Source: Aedoeadaptatus ivorii (GTDB lineage Bacteria > Bacillota > Clostridia > Tissierellales > Peptoniphilaceae). From it: DNA of 64,000 nt. Made by a program: the position numbers and the translations under genes. The notes beneath the pieces are model-generated. The model saw only the letters and a program-made list of their open reading frames with translations. It did not search any database and was not told where the DNA came from. The DNA lies in assembly GCF_900638585.1 (NCBI RefSeq), contig NZ_LR134523.1:62001-126000 (forward strand), written 5' to 3'. Below are positions 50,978-59,579 of the stretch, in pieces. Within the stretch, counting starts at the first letter, position 1. Each line of letters opens with the position of its first letter.

Positions 50978-51682
50978 TTACGACAACAAGTGGAGTACGA
51001 TCGGCAAGAGGATCGTCGTGATAATCCCCGTCACGCCGATGGCGATCGACGAGACCGCTCCTTCCGTCTCGCCCATTTCCAGCGCGCGCTTGGTGCCCAC
51101 CGCGTGGGAGGCGGTGCCCAGCGCCACGCCCCGGGCGATGGGGTGGCGAATGCCGAAGAGCGAATAGAGATTCGACGCAGCCATATAGCCCGTGTTTCCG
51201 GCGACGATCACCAGCGCGATGGTGAGCGCGCTGTCTTCGCCCAGGGTGCGAATCAGCTCCTGGGCAATGCCCGTGGTGGTGTTTTTGGGCAGAATGCTTA
51301 AAATCGCGCTCGCATCGAGCCCCACCAAGGTGCCCAGCACAAAGCCCGACACCAAGGCGACCACCGCCCCGACGAAAATGCCGCCCAAAATCGGCACCGC
51401 ATTGGCGAGGAGCACGTGGCGCTGTTTATACACCGGCATCCCCAAGGCGAGGGTCATGGGCCCTACCAAAAAGGTAATCATATCCCCGCCCTTTTGGTAG
51501 GACGCGACGTCGATCCCCGTCAGGGTCAAAAACCCGATTAAGAGGAGCAAAGAGACGAAGAGATTGGTGATATACGGGCGCTTTAGGCGCTCGACGATCC
51601 GCTCCGCCGACAGAAAGGCCGCCACGGTAAGCAGCACCCCGAACAGCGGCGTATCGATCAGTACGGCGAGGATATCAGACAC
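50978..51682 (-). CDS. lrgB: LrgB-family membrane protein
   Basis: A 234-residue protein with about eight hydrophobic segments of the LrgB/CidB/YohK family. PYITNLFVSLLLLI, GPMTLALGMPVYKQ and LPKNTTTGIAQEL, and then HAVGTKRALEMGETEGAVSSIA are hallmark segments. LrgAB-type pairs have been linked to murein hydrolase control and to transport of pyruvate or related small acids. It overlaps lrgA by eight bases. Confidence 0.93.
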   Translation of the reverse strand: MSDILAVLIDTPLFGVLLTVAAFLSAERIVERLKRPYITNLFVSLLLLIGFLTLTGIDVASYQKGGDMITFLVGPMTLALGMPVYKQRHVLLANAVPILGGIFVGAVVALVSGFVLGTLVGLDASAILSILPKNTTTGIAQELIRTLGEDSALTIALVIVAGNTGYMAASNLYSLFGIRHPIARGVALGTASHAVGTKRALEMGETEGAVSSIAIGVTGIITTILLPIVLHLLS

Positions 51683-52034
51683 GGCGCGCCTCCTTTCTGC
51701 GGGCCAAAAATTGGGTGGTGAGGCCGGTGGAGATAATGACGAGAATCGTCGAGACCACCGTAACGAAGAGAATCTTTAAGACCGTGCCCCGAATCGAGGG
51801 GTAGACGAGGATCAGATTGACCGCCCCCGGGGCAAAAAACAGATTCATATGCAGCAAGAGCGATTCGCAGATCGCATCGACGATCTCCTCGGGAATCACG
51901 CCGGCCACCAATCCGGCGAGAAAAATTCCCATCCCATAAATGGAGCCGGGAATCGCCACCGGAATCAAAAGCGTCAGGATATTTCCGAAAAGCAGACAGA
52001 GCAATAGAATCAAAAAACCGTAGGTATTGCGCAT
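51675..52034 (-). CDS. lrgA: LrgA-family holin-like protein
   Basis: A 119-residue protein with four hydrophobic segments of the LrgA/CidA family (LTLLIPVAIPGSIYGMGIFLAGL is the typical segment). ATG 52034 follows GGAGG; the longer upstream frame runs into the divergent promoter. It is the first gene of the five-gene minus-strand operon lrgA-lrgB-clc-lipoprotein-membrane protein. It likely forms a complex with LrgB. Confidence 0.88.
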   Translation of the reverse strand: MRNTYGFLILLLCLLFGNILTLLIPVAIPGSIYGMGIFLAGLVAGVIPEEIVDAICESLLLHMNLFFAPGAVNLILVYPSIRGTVLKILFVTVVSTILVIISTGLTTQFLARRKEARRV

Positions 52035-52068
52035 AGAACCTCCAATACAATATATTTTCAATCCGCCC

Positions 52069-52097
52069 TTTACAAAGGGGAGCAAAGGGGGTATTAT
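52069..52097 (+). promoter_or_regulatory. Promoter of the amino-acid ABC operon
   Basis: TTTACA (52069-52074), 17 bases, TATTAT (52092-52097). The minus strand of the same stretch offers TTTGTA and TATATT for lrgA, so the two promoters overlap. Confidence 0.6.
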
Positions 52098-52161
52098 AGA
52101 AACAGATGATTTAGTATGATAAAGCGATAAAGAATAGAAGCAATCGAGAAAGGACAAAACC

Positions 52162-52962
52162 ATGAACAAGAAACTGATCGCCCTATTGACGCTCTGCCTC
52201 CTGCTCTTGGCGGGCTGTGGCAAAGAGAACGCGGCCGCAACCGATGAAAAAGCCGGCGCGGATGCCGTCCTGGATACCGAAAAGACCTATGTAGTCGGCC
52301 TGGACGACACCTTCGCGCCCATGGGATTTCGAGACGAATCCGGCGAGCTGATCGGCTTCGACGTCGAGCTCGCGCGCGATGCGGCGAAGCGCATGGGCAT
52401 CGAGCTGGACTTTCAGCCCGTCGATTGGACCATGAAGGAACAGGAACTCGAATCCGGCAATATCGACTTTATATGGAACGGATACTCCATTACGCCGGAG
52501 CGCGAGGAAATGGTGGCATTCTCCGAGCCCTATATGGACAATCGTCAAATAATCGTAACCCAAAACGATTCGCCGGTCAATTCCAAGGCGGATCTCGCGG
52601 GTAAGCGCATCGCCGTGCAGGGCGAGTCCTCGGCGCTCAAGGCGGTCATGGAAGATGCGGCCTTTGTCGATACATTGGCGGAAGTGCCGGTGGAATACGC
52701 CACCAATGTGGAATGCTTTAAAGACGTGGAGGCGGGTCGTTCGGACGCGCTGGTGGTCGACGAGGTACTCGCGCGTTATTATATGAAGGAAAACGGCGAG
52801 GAAAACTACAAAGTGCTCGACGAAAACTTCGGCGAAGAGCGCTACGCCGTGGGCATGCGCAAAGACGATGTGGCCCTGAAATCCGCGCTGGATCAGGCGA
52901 TGAAGGAACAAAAGGAAGACGGAACCTACGACAAGATCTACGCGACCTATTTCGCAAAATAG
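52162..52962 (+). CDS. Polar amino-acid ABC transporter, solute-binding lipoprotein
   Basis: A 266-residue family 3 binding protein. The signal peptide ends in lipobox LLAGCGK. GLDDTFAPMGFRDESGELIGFDVELA and FIWNGYSITPEREEMVAFSEPY are hallmark segments. Residues of the binding site for the alpha-amino and carboxylate groups are in this family's usual places, so a polar or general amino acid is expected. It heads an operon with one permease and one ATPase. ATG 52162 follows AAAGGA. Confidence 0.93.
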   Translation: MNKKLIALLTLCLLLLAGCGKENAAATDEKAGADAVLDTEKTYVVGLDDTFAPMGFRDESGELIGFDVELARDAAKRMGIELDFQPVDWTMKEQELESGNIDFIWNGYSITPEREEMVAFSEPYMDNRQIIVTQNDSPVNSKADLAGKRIAVQGESSALKAVMEDAAFVDTLAEVPVEYATNVECFKDVEAGRSDALVVDEVLARYYMKENGEENYKVLDENFGEERYAVGMRKDDVALKSALDQAMKEQKEDGTYDKIYATYFAK

Positions 52963-52991
52963 GCGTAGATCGGTAAGATCAGGAGGCCGAT

Positions 52992-53639
52992 TTGGAAGTA
53001 TTACAACGACTTCTCCCCTTGTTGGGAGAGGGGATCCGGACGACGGCGGCGGTGTTTTTCGTCACCTTGCTCTTCTCCGCCGTTCTGTCGCTTCCGGTGG
53101 CGCTGGCGCGGCTCTCGAAGAACCCCATTCTCTCGAGGCTCGCCGCCCTCTATATCTATATTATACGGGGTACGCCCCTTTTGCTGCAGCTGATGTTCGT
53201 ATTCTTCGGCCTGCCCCTTTTGCCGGTGGGGGCGATTGCCCTGGGGAGATACAGCGCCATATTCCTCGCCTTTGTTTTGAACTACACCGCCTATTTTGCG
53301 GAAATCCTGCGGGGCGGCATCCAATCCGTCGACCCCGGCCAGTGGGAGGCGGGAAAGGTGCTGGGGCTCTCCAAAAGCTATACCTTCTTTAAGGTCATCC
53401 TGCCGGTGGTGATCTCGCGCAGTTTCCCCGCGCTTTCCAACGAAGTCATCACCCTCGTCAAGGACACTTCCTTGGTGTATATCCTCGGGGTGATGGACAT
53501 CTTAAAGGCGGCGAAGTCCGTATCCAATACCATGTCGTCGATTCTGCCCTATGTCTATGTGGGGGTTTTATACCTCGTGATCGTCGGCGCGCTCAGCATA
53601 CTGCTCAGAAATATGGAGAGGAAGATCGAAGCGTCATGA
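52992..53639 (+). CDS. Amino-acid ABC transporter permease (HisM/GlnP family)
   Basis: A 215-residue permease with five hydrophobic segments and the EAA loop QWEAGKVLGLSKSYTFFKVILP near residues 116-137. YIIRGTPLLLQLMFVFFGLP is typical of the N-terminal half. TTG 52992 five bases after AGGAGG is the start. It overlaps the ATPase gene by four bases. As a single permease it should act as a homodimer. Confidence 0.92.
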   Translation: MEVLQRLLPLLGEGIRTTAAVFFVTLLFSAVLSLPVALARLSKNPILSRLAALYIYIIRGTPLLLQLMFVFFGLPLLPVGAIALGRYSAIFLAFVLNYTAYFAEILRGGIQSVDPGQWEAGKVLGLSKSYTFFKVILPVVISRSFPALSNEVITLVKDTSLVYILGVMDILKAAKSVSNTMSSILPYVYVGVLYLVIVGALSILLRNMERKIEAS

Positions 53640-54292
53640 AAATATCCGTTCGCAATTTAGAAAAATATTTCGGAGAACGAAAGATTTGGCAAGGCATCGA
53701 TCTCGACATCACATCCGATGAGATCGTCACCATCGCCGGAAAAAGCGGCGAGGGCAAGACCACCTTTCTCCGCTGCCTAAACGGCCTGGAAACATACAGC
53801 GCCGGCGAGATCCGATTCGACGACCGCCGAATGCCCGTCGGCGAGACCGACGCAAAGAAGATCGGCATGGTGTTTCAGGGGTATCACCTGTTTCCCAAGA
53901 TGACCGTATGGGAAAATATCCTCCTCGCGCCGAAATTCCACGGGATCGACGCCGCCGTGGCGGAGGCCCGGGCGCGGGATCTTTTAGAGGAGCTGGAGAT
54001 CGCGGACGAGGCGGACAAATACCCCCGCGAACTCTCCGGCGGCCAACAGCAGCGGGTGGCGGTGGTGCGCGCCTGTATGCTGGAACCCGAGATCCTCTGC
54101 TTCGACGAACCCACATCGGCCCTAGACCGCGAGACCATCGACCGGCTGGTGTGCATGATGGGGCGGCTCAAACAAAAGGGCATCGGCATGATCGTCGTCA
54201 CCCACGACCGCGAATTCGCCCGCCGCGTATCCGACCGCATCCTCCACTTTGAAGGGGGCAAGTTGCGCGAAGAAATTTTACACGCGGCATAG
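53636..54292 (+). CDS. Amino-acid ABC transporter ATPase (GlnQ-like)
   Basis: A 218-residue ATPase. Walker A is AGKSGEGKTT near residues 38-47 (the usual GSGKST is here GEGKTT), the signature is LSGGQQQR and Walker B is ILCFDEPTSALD. It is slightly shorter than typical GlnQ (about 240). The H-loop VTHDREFARRVSDRI is present. It is the last gene of the importer operon, followed by a terminator. Confidence 0.92.
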   Translation: MKISVRNLEKYFGERKIWQGIDLDITSDEIVTIAGKSGEGKTTFLRCLNGLETYSAGEIRFDDRRMPVGETDAKKIGMVFQGYHLFPKMTVWENILLAPKFHGIDAAVAEARARDLLEELEIADEADKYPRELSGGQQQRVAVVRACMLEPEILCFDEPTSALDRETIDRLVCMMGRLKQKGIGMIVVTHDREFARRVSDRILHFEGGKLREEILHAA

Positions 54293-54367
54293 AGCGCCCG
54301 CAAGCGAATTTTACAAAGCCGTGGTATGCTTATACTCGTAAGCGGCTTTGACAAGTGCAAAGACCCG

Positions 54368-54395
54368 AAAATCGGCGCCATGCGTCGATTTTTTT
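54368..54395 (+). terminator. Intrinsic terminator of the amino-acid ABC operon
   Basis: AAAATCGGCGC (54368-54378) pairs with GCGTCGATTTT (one wobble) with a CAT loop; seven T's end at 54395. It is 75 bases after the stop. Confidence 0.82.
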
Positions 54396-54410
54396 ATGCC
54401 CGTTTTTTCG

Positions 54411-54439
54411 CAAAAAAAAGTACCCCGAAGGGCACTTTG
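54411..54439 (-). terminator. Intrinsic terminator of the GlsB gene
   Basis: On the minus strand, arms around AAAGTGCCC/GGGTACTTT with a TTC loop are followed by eight T's. Confidence 0.82.
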
Positions 54440-54447
54440 TCCAGCGC

Positions 54448-54699
54448 TTAGGAGCGTTTGGTCACTGCGTTGACGATCAGCAAGAGAATGACGGAACCCG
54501 CCACGCCGATCAATACACTGTAGAGATTGAATCCGGAAACCTTGCCCAGACCCAAGAAGTTGCTTGCAATCCAACCGCCGATAAAGGATCCAACGATCCC
54601 GGTGATAATATTGGCGATAGCGCCCATTTGCGCGTCCTTACCCACGATCATACTGGCGATCCAACCTGTCAAAGCTCCGAAGATTAACCAAAATAACAT
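54448..54699 (-). CDS. GlsB/YeaQ/YmgE-family stress membrane protein
   Basis: An 83-residue protein with three hydrophobic, glycine-rich helices (FWLIFGALTGWIASMIVG, IITGIVGSFIGGWIAS, YSVLIGVAGSVILLLIV), the compact pattern of the transglycosylase-associated GlsB family. Members are induced by general or envelope stress in several Firmicutes; the molecular role is unknown. AAAGGAGATC precedes the ATG. It is a single-gene unit. Confidence 0.9.
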   Translation of the reverse strand: MLFWLIFGALTGWIASMIVGKDAQMGAIANIITGIVGSFIGGWIASNFLGLGKVSGFNLYSVLIGVAGSVILLLIVNAVTKRS

Positions 54700-54793
54700 A
54701 TTGATCTCCTTTCATGACTAAACAATGATTGCATACTTTTTATACCCGCTGCCCGGGTCTCTATTCACAATTTACAAAAAACATACATTCTTT

Positions 54794-54823
54794 CCGGCGA
54801 AGCACATTAAATTTCTTCGCCGG
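54794..54823. repeat. Hairpin spanning the stop of the ABC exporter operon
   Basis: CCGGCGAAG (54794-54802) and CTTCGCCGG (54815-54823) flank the stop codon at 54807-54809. No immediate T-run follows on the minus strand, but a T-rich stretch lies about 15 bases on. Confidence 0.5.
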
Positions 54824-56615
54824 CGAATTGCGAGCGGTACAACTCGGCGTAGACGCCGTCTTTTTGCATGAGCGCGTCGTGGCTGCCCTGCTCAACGATA
54901 TTGCCGTCCTGTAAGACGAGGATCGTATCGGCGCCGACGATGGTCGAGAGCCGGTGGGCGATGACGAAATTGGTGCGTCCCGCCATCAGGCGGTCCATCG
55001 CCTTTTGGATCATCTTTTCCGTACGCGTGTCCACCGAACTGGTCGCCTCGTCCAAGATCAAAATATCCGGATCCGAGATCAGGGCGCGGGCGATGGTCAA
55101 CAGCTGCCGCTGCCCCTGAGAAATCTCGGAACCCGACTCGGTGATTTTTGTCTCGTAGCCCTTGGGCAGGGTGCGGATAAAGTTGTCGGAGTAGGTCGCC
55201 TTTGCCGCCGTTACGATCTCTTCGTCGGTGGCATCGCGCCGGCCGTAGGCGATATTGTCGGCGATGGTGCCCGAAAACAGCCAAGTGTCCTGGAGCACCA
55301 TGCCGAAGTGGCGTCGAAGGTCGTCGCGGGACATATCGCGAATGTCTATGCCGTCGATAGTAATGCGGCCCGAATCCACGTCGTAGAAGCGGAGGAGCAG
55401 GTTGATCAACGTCGTCTTTCCGGCGCCGGTGGGGCCGACGATGGCGATGGTTTCGCCGCTTTTTACGTCGAGGCTAAAGCCCTTAATGACCTCGCGGCCC
55501 GGTTGGTAGCCGAAGTGCACGTCTTCAAATCGCACGGCGCCTTGAATGTCTTCGAGGACGGCGGCGTCTTGTACGGGGGCTTCTTCGGCCGCATCAAGCA
55601 CCTGAAAGATGCGGTCCGCGGCCGAAATCGCCGATTGCAGCGCCCCGACCACTTCCGCCATGCCACTGATGGGTTGGTTGAGCTTGCGGGAATATTGGAA
55701 GAACGCCTGAATGGCGCCCAAGGTAATATTGCCGGCGAGCACCAAATATCCGCCGAATACGGCGATGGCGACGTAGCCCAGATTCGAGATAAAGCCCATC
55801 AGGGGCATAATTTGTCCCGAGATAAACTGCGCCTTATACGAGTTTTCGTACAGATCTTCGTTGATGGCGTCGAATTCCGAAAGCGCCCGAGACTCAAAGG
55901 TAAAGCTCTTTACCACCTCGCGGGAGCTGATGACTTCTTCCATATAGCCGTCGATCTTGCCCAAATGGTGGCTCTTTTTGCGGAAATAGCCCTGGCTGAT
56001 CGAGGCGATCTTCGCCGTTACGATGCCGCTTACCGGAAGCACCACCAGAGAGATCAGCGTCAAGCGGGGTTCGATGGAAAACATCATAATCAAGATTCCT
56101 ACAATGGTCACCACCGCGCTGATAATCTGCGCGATATTTTGGCGCATATTGTTGACGATCGATTCCATATCGTTGGTCATGCGCGAGAGGAGATCCCCCA
56201 CCGAATAGCCGTCAAGATAGGCGACGGGGAGTCGCTCGATCTTGTCCGAGAACTCCTGCCGCAGCGTATAGACCGTCTTTTGGGTGATATCCACCAGAAT
56301 GCGGCCGCGAATATAATAAAAGAGCGACGAGAGCAGATACAGCACCGCCAAGATCAGGATCAAGCGCAGCAGATATTCGTAGTCGATGGCGACCTTCGCC
56401 TTGAGGGATTCGAAGATGCTCGTAATCCCCAACCCCAAGATCCAGGGCGTAAAGATATCGAAGATCGTCGAAGTGGCCGTAAAGAGCACCGCGAGAAACA
56501 TCGGCAATTTGTCTTGATTCAGATAGCCGAACAGGCGGCGCAGAATCTTTCGGCTCTCCCGGGTGCGCAGGGAGCGCTTGTCTTTTTCCGAGACCACGTG
56601 CATATGTCTAGGCAT
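54807..56615 (-). CDS. ABC exporter half-transporter, canonical ATPase site
   Basis: A 602-residue type IV exporter: six membrane helices (to about 330), then an ATPase domain. Walker A is GPTGAGKTT, the signature is SQGQRQ, and Walker B is DILILDEATSSVD with the catalytic glutamate present. It overlaps the upstream partner by eight bases. With that partner it forms a heterodimer of the BmrCD/LmrCD/TM287-288 type, which exports drugs, lipids or peptides. ATG 56615 follows GGAGG. Confidence 0.92.
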   Translation of the reverse strand: MPRHMHVVSEKDKRSLRTRESRKILRRLFGYLNQDKLPMFLAVLFTATSTIFDIFTPWILGLGITSIFESLKAKVAIDYEYLLRLILILAVLYLLSSLFYYIRGRILVDITQKTVYTLRQEFSDKIERLPVAYLDGYSVGDLLSRMTNDMESIVNNMRQNIAQIISAVVTIVGILIMMFSIEPRLTLISLVVLPVSGIVTAKIASISQGYFRKKSHHLGKIDGYMEEVISSREVVKSFTFESRALSEFDAINEDLYENSYKAQFISGQIMPLMGFISNLGYVAIAVFGGYLVLAGNITLGAIQAFFQYSRKLNQPISGMAEVVGALQSAISAADRIFQVLDAAEEAPVQDAAVLEDIQGAVRFEDVHFGYQPGREVIKGFSLDVKSGETIAIVGPTGAGKTTLINLLLRFYDVDSGRITIDGIDIRDMSRDDLRRHFGMVLQDTWLFSGTIADNIAYGRRDATDEEIVTAAKATYSDNFIRTLPKGYETKITESGSEISQGQRQLLTIARALISDPDILILDEATSSVDTRTEKMIQKAMDRLMAGRTNFVIAHRLSTIVGADTILVLQDGNIVEQGSHDALMQKDGVYAELYRSQFAGEEI

Positions 56616-58326
56616 AGGCGGCCTCCTCTCCCAATTGCGAAGCGGCGATCTCGCGGTAGATCTCCGAAGACGCCATCAGTTCGTCGTGGGTGCCGCGCGA
56701 GAGAATCTTTCCGTCCTCGAGGACGAGGATTTCGTCGGCATCCAGCACCGTCATCACCCGTTGGGCGACGATAATGGTCGCGGCGTCTTTGCTGATGGGG
56801 GCGAGGGCCTTTCTGAGCGCCTTGTCGGTCTTAAAATCCAGCGCCGAGAAGGCGTCGTCGAAGAGCAAAATCTTCGGCCGCTTTGCCAGGGCGCGGGCGA
56901 TGGAAAGCCGCTGTTTTTGCCCGCCGGATAGGTTCTTTCCGCTTTGGGATACGGCGCTGTCGATCCCCGATTCCATCTTGGAGACGAAGCCGTCCGCCTG
57001 GGAAATCTCCAAAAATTCCAAGGCGTCCTCGTCCGAAAGGGGGATGTCGCGGCCCAAGGACAGATTGTCGCGCACGCTCCGCGAGAGCAGATGCGGGCGC
57101 TGGGGCGCATAGCCCAATGCCTTTCGAAGGGCGTCAGTGGACAGATCGCCGATGGGTACGCCGTTTAGGCGAATTTCCCCTTCGCTCACCTCGTAAAAGC
57201 GGTGGATCAGCTGGAGGATGGTGCTCTTGCCGCTGCCGGTCCCGCCGATAATGGCGAGCTTTTTGCCCGCTTCTACTTCAAACGAGATGTCCGAGAGCAC
57301 CGGCCGTTCCGCGCCGGGATACGAGAAGCTCACGTGGTCGAAGGTAAGGGTGGTCTTCTGTTCGGGGAGCGCCCGTTTGTCCTCGTCGGGATAGATCGGC
57401 GTCGCCAACAGTTCCGAGATCCGGTCGTAGGCGGCGCGGGCGTTGGGATACATGGCAAAGAGCATAGAAAACATGCTCAATGCGAACATGATTTGGGTAA
57501 TATACTGAATGAAGGCCATCAGATCGCCCACTTCGATTGCCCCCGCCGAAATCCGGCCGGCGCCGAAGTACAACAGCGCGATCATCGTCATATTGAAAAT
57601 GAGATTGAAGGCGGGCAGCATAATTACCATATAATTGTTGACTTCTTCCGACACCGCGCGCATCTCGTCGTTTACCGTAGTAAACCGTTCGTGCTCGTAG
57701 CCCTCCCGGCGAAAGGCGCGGATCACGCGGATCCCCGTCAAGCGTTCGCGAAAGCGGAGGTTGATGGCATCCATCAGCACGCGGATCTTACCGAAGCCGG
57801 GGATCGATTTTCTCGCGATCCAGGACACCAGCCCCAAGAGCATAGGCGCGCTTACGAGAATCACCGCCGAGAGCGGAAGGTCCGTCGTCACCGCCATAAA
57901 GGTGGCGCCGAAAAACATAAGGGGCGCGCGGACCATGGGCCGTAGGGTGACGATCGCCATCCGCTCCAGTTGGCTGATGTCGTCGGTGGCGCGGGTCAAT
58001 ATGGAGGGCGCGCCGAAGGTCTCGAACTGCTCGAACCGGAGCGACAATACATGCGAAAAAATCGCCCGGCGAATATCCCGTGAAAATCCCATGGAAATCT
58101 TGGACGCCAAATGGCCCGCCGCCGTCATCAAAAGCACCGAGACGAGGGCGAGGCCGATCATATACAGGGCGTATTCCAAGATCAAGTCCACATTGCCCCT
58201 GAGCACCCCGGCGTCGATGATAAAACTCATCAAGCGGGGTAGATACAAATCGGCCAGAATACTCAGGCCGATCAGGAGCACTTCGGGGACGATCAGGGGA
58301 ATGTAGGGTTTGATATGCTGTTTCAT
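56608..58326 (-). CDS. ABC exporter half-transporter, degenerate ATPase site
   Basis: A 572-residue partner with six membrane helices and an ATPase domain. Walker A GGTGSGKST and signature LSGGQKQR are intact. Walker B reads ILLFDDAFSALD: aspartate replaces the catalytic glutamate, as in the non-canonical half of heterodimeric exporters. ATG 58326 is chosen because AAGGATGGTGG precedes it; an ATG eight codons upstream (58350) is less well placed. It is divergent from the C39-like gene with a short shared promoter region. Confidence 0.92.
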   Translation of the reverse strand: MKQHIKPYIPLIVPEVLLIGLSILADLYLPRLMSFIIDAGVLRGNVDLILEYALYMIGLALVSVLLMTAAGHLASKISMGFSRDIRRAIFSHVLSLRFEQFETFGAPSILTRATDDISQLERMAIVTLRPMVRAPLMFFGATFMAVTTDLPLSAVILVSAPMLLGLVSWIARKSIPGFGKIRVLMDAINLRFRERLTGIRVIRAFRREGYEHERFTTVNDEMRAVSEEVNNYMVIMLPAFNLIFNMTMIALLYFGAGRISAGAIEVGDLMAFIQYITQIMFALSMFSMLFAMYPNARAAYDRISELLATPIYPDEDKRALPEQKTTLTFDHVSFSYPGAERPVLSDISFEVEAGKKLAIIGGTGSGKSTILQLIHRFYEVSEGEIRLNGVPIGDLSTDALRKALGYAPQRPHLLSRSVRDNLSLGRDIPLSDEDALEFLEISQADGFVSKMESGIDSAVSQSGKNLSGGQKQRLSIARALAKRPKILLFDDAFSALDFKTDKALRKALAPISKDAATIIVAQRVMTVLDADEILVLEDGKILSRGTHDELMASSEIYREIAASQLGEEAAYA

Positions 58327-58409
58327 TCCACCATCCTTTTGTGCATACATCGATTGTGATTTGTACGTTAGTTGTCGAAATAAATACCCGTTCCTTGGGA
58401 GGGATACAC

Positions 58410-58994
58410 ATGGGCGAGAGTATAGGCATACGCAACAAGCGCTTCGTCGCGGTGGCGGGGGGGTTCGGTTTCGACCAAAACGCCTTAAAGGGCCGCTGGA
58501 GCGGCTACAATGTGGACCGATCTTGCGGCGTCGCCGCCCTGGCGAATTTGATCAGCTACGAAAAGCGCGAGTTTTCCCTCGATAAAAAAGATGCCCTCGC
58601 CCGCATGGACCGCATCTTGTACCACGCCCCGCCCCGCCCTTGGGGCATCGTGGGCGCGAGCATCTTAGAAGCGGCGCTGGAGAATATCCTGCCGCAGATG
58701 CGCCTAAAGGCGATCGCCGGGCATATCTACGGCGATGCCGCGCGGTCTTTTATTCGAGAGGGCTTGGCGGCGGACAAGCCCGTGGCGCTGATGAACACCA
58801 ATCATCCCCATCCGGGTTTTCGCTACCATTGGGTCACCATCATCGAACTGCTGTATGAGGACGGGGCGGAATTCGTGCGGTTTTCGTCCTGGGGGCGGCG
58901 CTACAAACTGCCCTTCGACGTGCTCCTCACCCCCAAGACCGTCTACCGGGTGCTGGCGTATTTGGAGCATAAGGACGCGGGGAGAAGGGTATAA
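58410..58994 (+). CDS. C39/papain-like cysteine peptidase-fold protein
   Basis: A 194-residue protein that resembles the peptidase C39-like fold. A cysteine follows at residue 39 in VDRSCGVAALANLI, the helix-capping C-G-x-A-A-x-x-N pattern of this fold. His140 lies in FRYHWVTIIEL, and the segment FSSWGRRY stands where the third residue (usually Asp or Asn before P/W-G) would be; here it is Ser. No signal peptide is visible. The start is ATG 58410 after GGGAGGG. Divergent from the ABC exporter and next to the LURP-one gene. A protease or amide-bond role is possible but unproven. Confidence 0.6.
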   Translation: MGESIGIRNKRFVAVAGGFGFDQNALKGRWSGYNVDRSCGVAALANLISYEKREFSLDKKDALARMDRILYHAPPRPWGIVGASILEAALENILPQMRLKAIAGHIYGDAARSFIREGLAADKPVALMNTNHPHPGFRYHWVTIIELLYEDGAEFVRFSSWGRRYKLPFDVLLTPKTVYRVLAYLEHKDAGRRV

Positions 58995-59031
58995 AGCGAT
59001 CACACCGAAACGATCGAAACGGAGGTACGCT

Positions 59032-59523
59032 ATGGAAAAACTATACGTAAAACAGAAGGTCCTCAAGATCACCGACCACTATCCCATCCTCGACGAGCGG
59101 GAGAACGAAATCTATCACGTCGACCAGGACTTTAAGCTGATCGGCAACACCGTTCGGGTCTCCGATGCCCGCGGCGAGGAGATCTTCGTCGTCGACCGCG
59201 AAGTCTTCGCCTTTCTGCCGCGCTTTTACGTGCGCTTTGCCGACGGCCGTGAAATCAAACTGCAGGGGCGACTCTCCTTTTTGCGGACCAAGATCGACAT
59301 CGAATCCGACGATATGGATCTCGCCATAGAAGGCGACCTGATCGCCAAGGACTTCCGCATCTTCAACCGGGACGGGGGCAGAGAGATCGGAAGTGTCGAT
59401 CGCAAGATCCTCGCCTGGGGCGACACCTACGAGATCACCGTCGATGTGCCCGAAATGCGCGATGTGGTCGTCGCCGTTATGATCGCCGTCGACCACCTGA
59501 TCGACATGGCGGAAAACAGCTAA
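59032..59523 (+). CDS. LURP-one-related (YxjI-like) protein
   Basis: A 163-residue beta-rich protein of the LURP-one/YxjI family, a Tubby-like fold. LYVKQKVLKITDHYPILDERENEIYHVDQDF at the start and FRIFNRDGGREIGSVDRKILAWGDTYEI later are typical. Function is unknown; relatives may bind lipids. The start is ATG 59032 after GGAGG; a longer frame from 58855 overlaps the C39-like gene and is rejected. A terminator follows. Confidence 0.85.
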   Translation: MEKLYVKQKVLKITDHYPILDERENEIYHVDQDFKLIGNTVRVSDARGEEIFVVDREVFAFLPRFYVRFADGREIKLQGRLSFLRTKIDIESDDMDLAIEGDLIAKDFRIFNRDGGREIGSVDRKILAWGDTYEITVDVPEMRDVVVAVMIAVDHLIDMAENS

Positions 59524-59527
59524 AACA

Positions 59528-59562
59528 AAAAACGCGTCGCGGTAGCTCTGCGGCGCGTTTTT
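59528..59562. terminator. Bidirectional intrinsic terminator
   Basis: AAAAACGCGTCGC (59528-59540) pairs with GCGGCGCGTTTTT (59550-59562), one wobble. It serves the LURP-one gene and the convergent CPBP gene. Confidence 0.88.
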
Positions 59563-59579
59563 CTGTGGATGTATCGATC

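Noticed and set aside
54954-56774. 606-codon plus-strand frame opposite the ABC exporter genes
   Set aside because: The exporter genes on the minus strand have all ABC motifs; this frame is their mirror.
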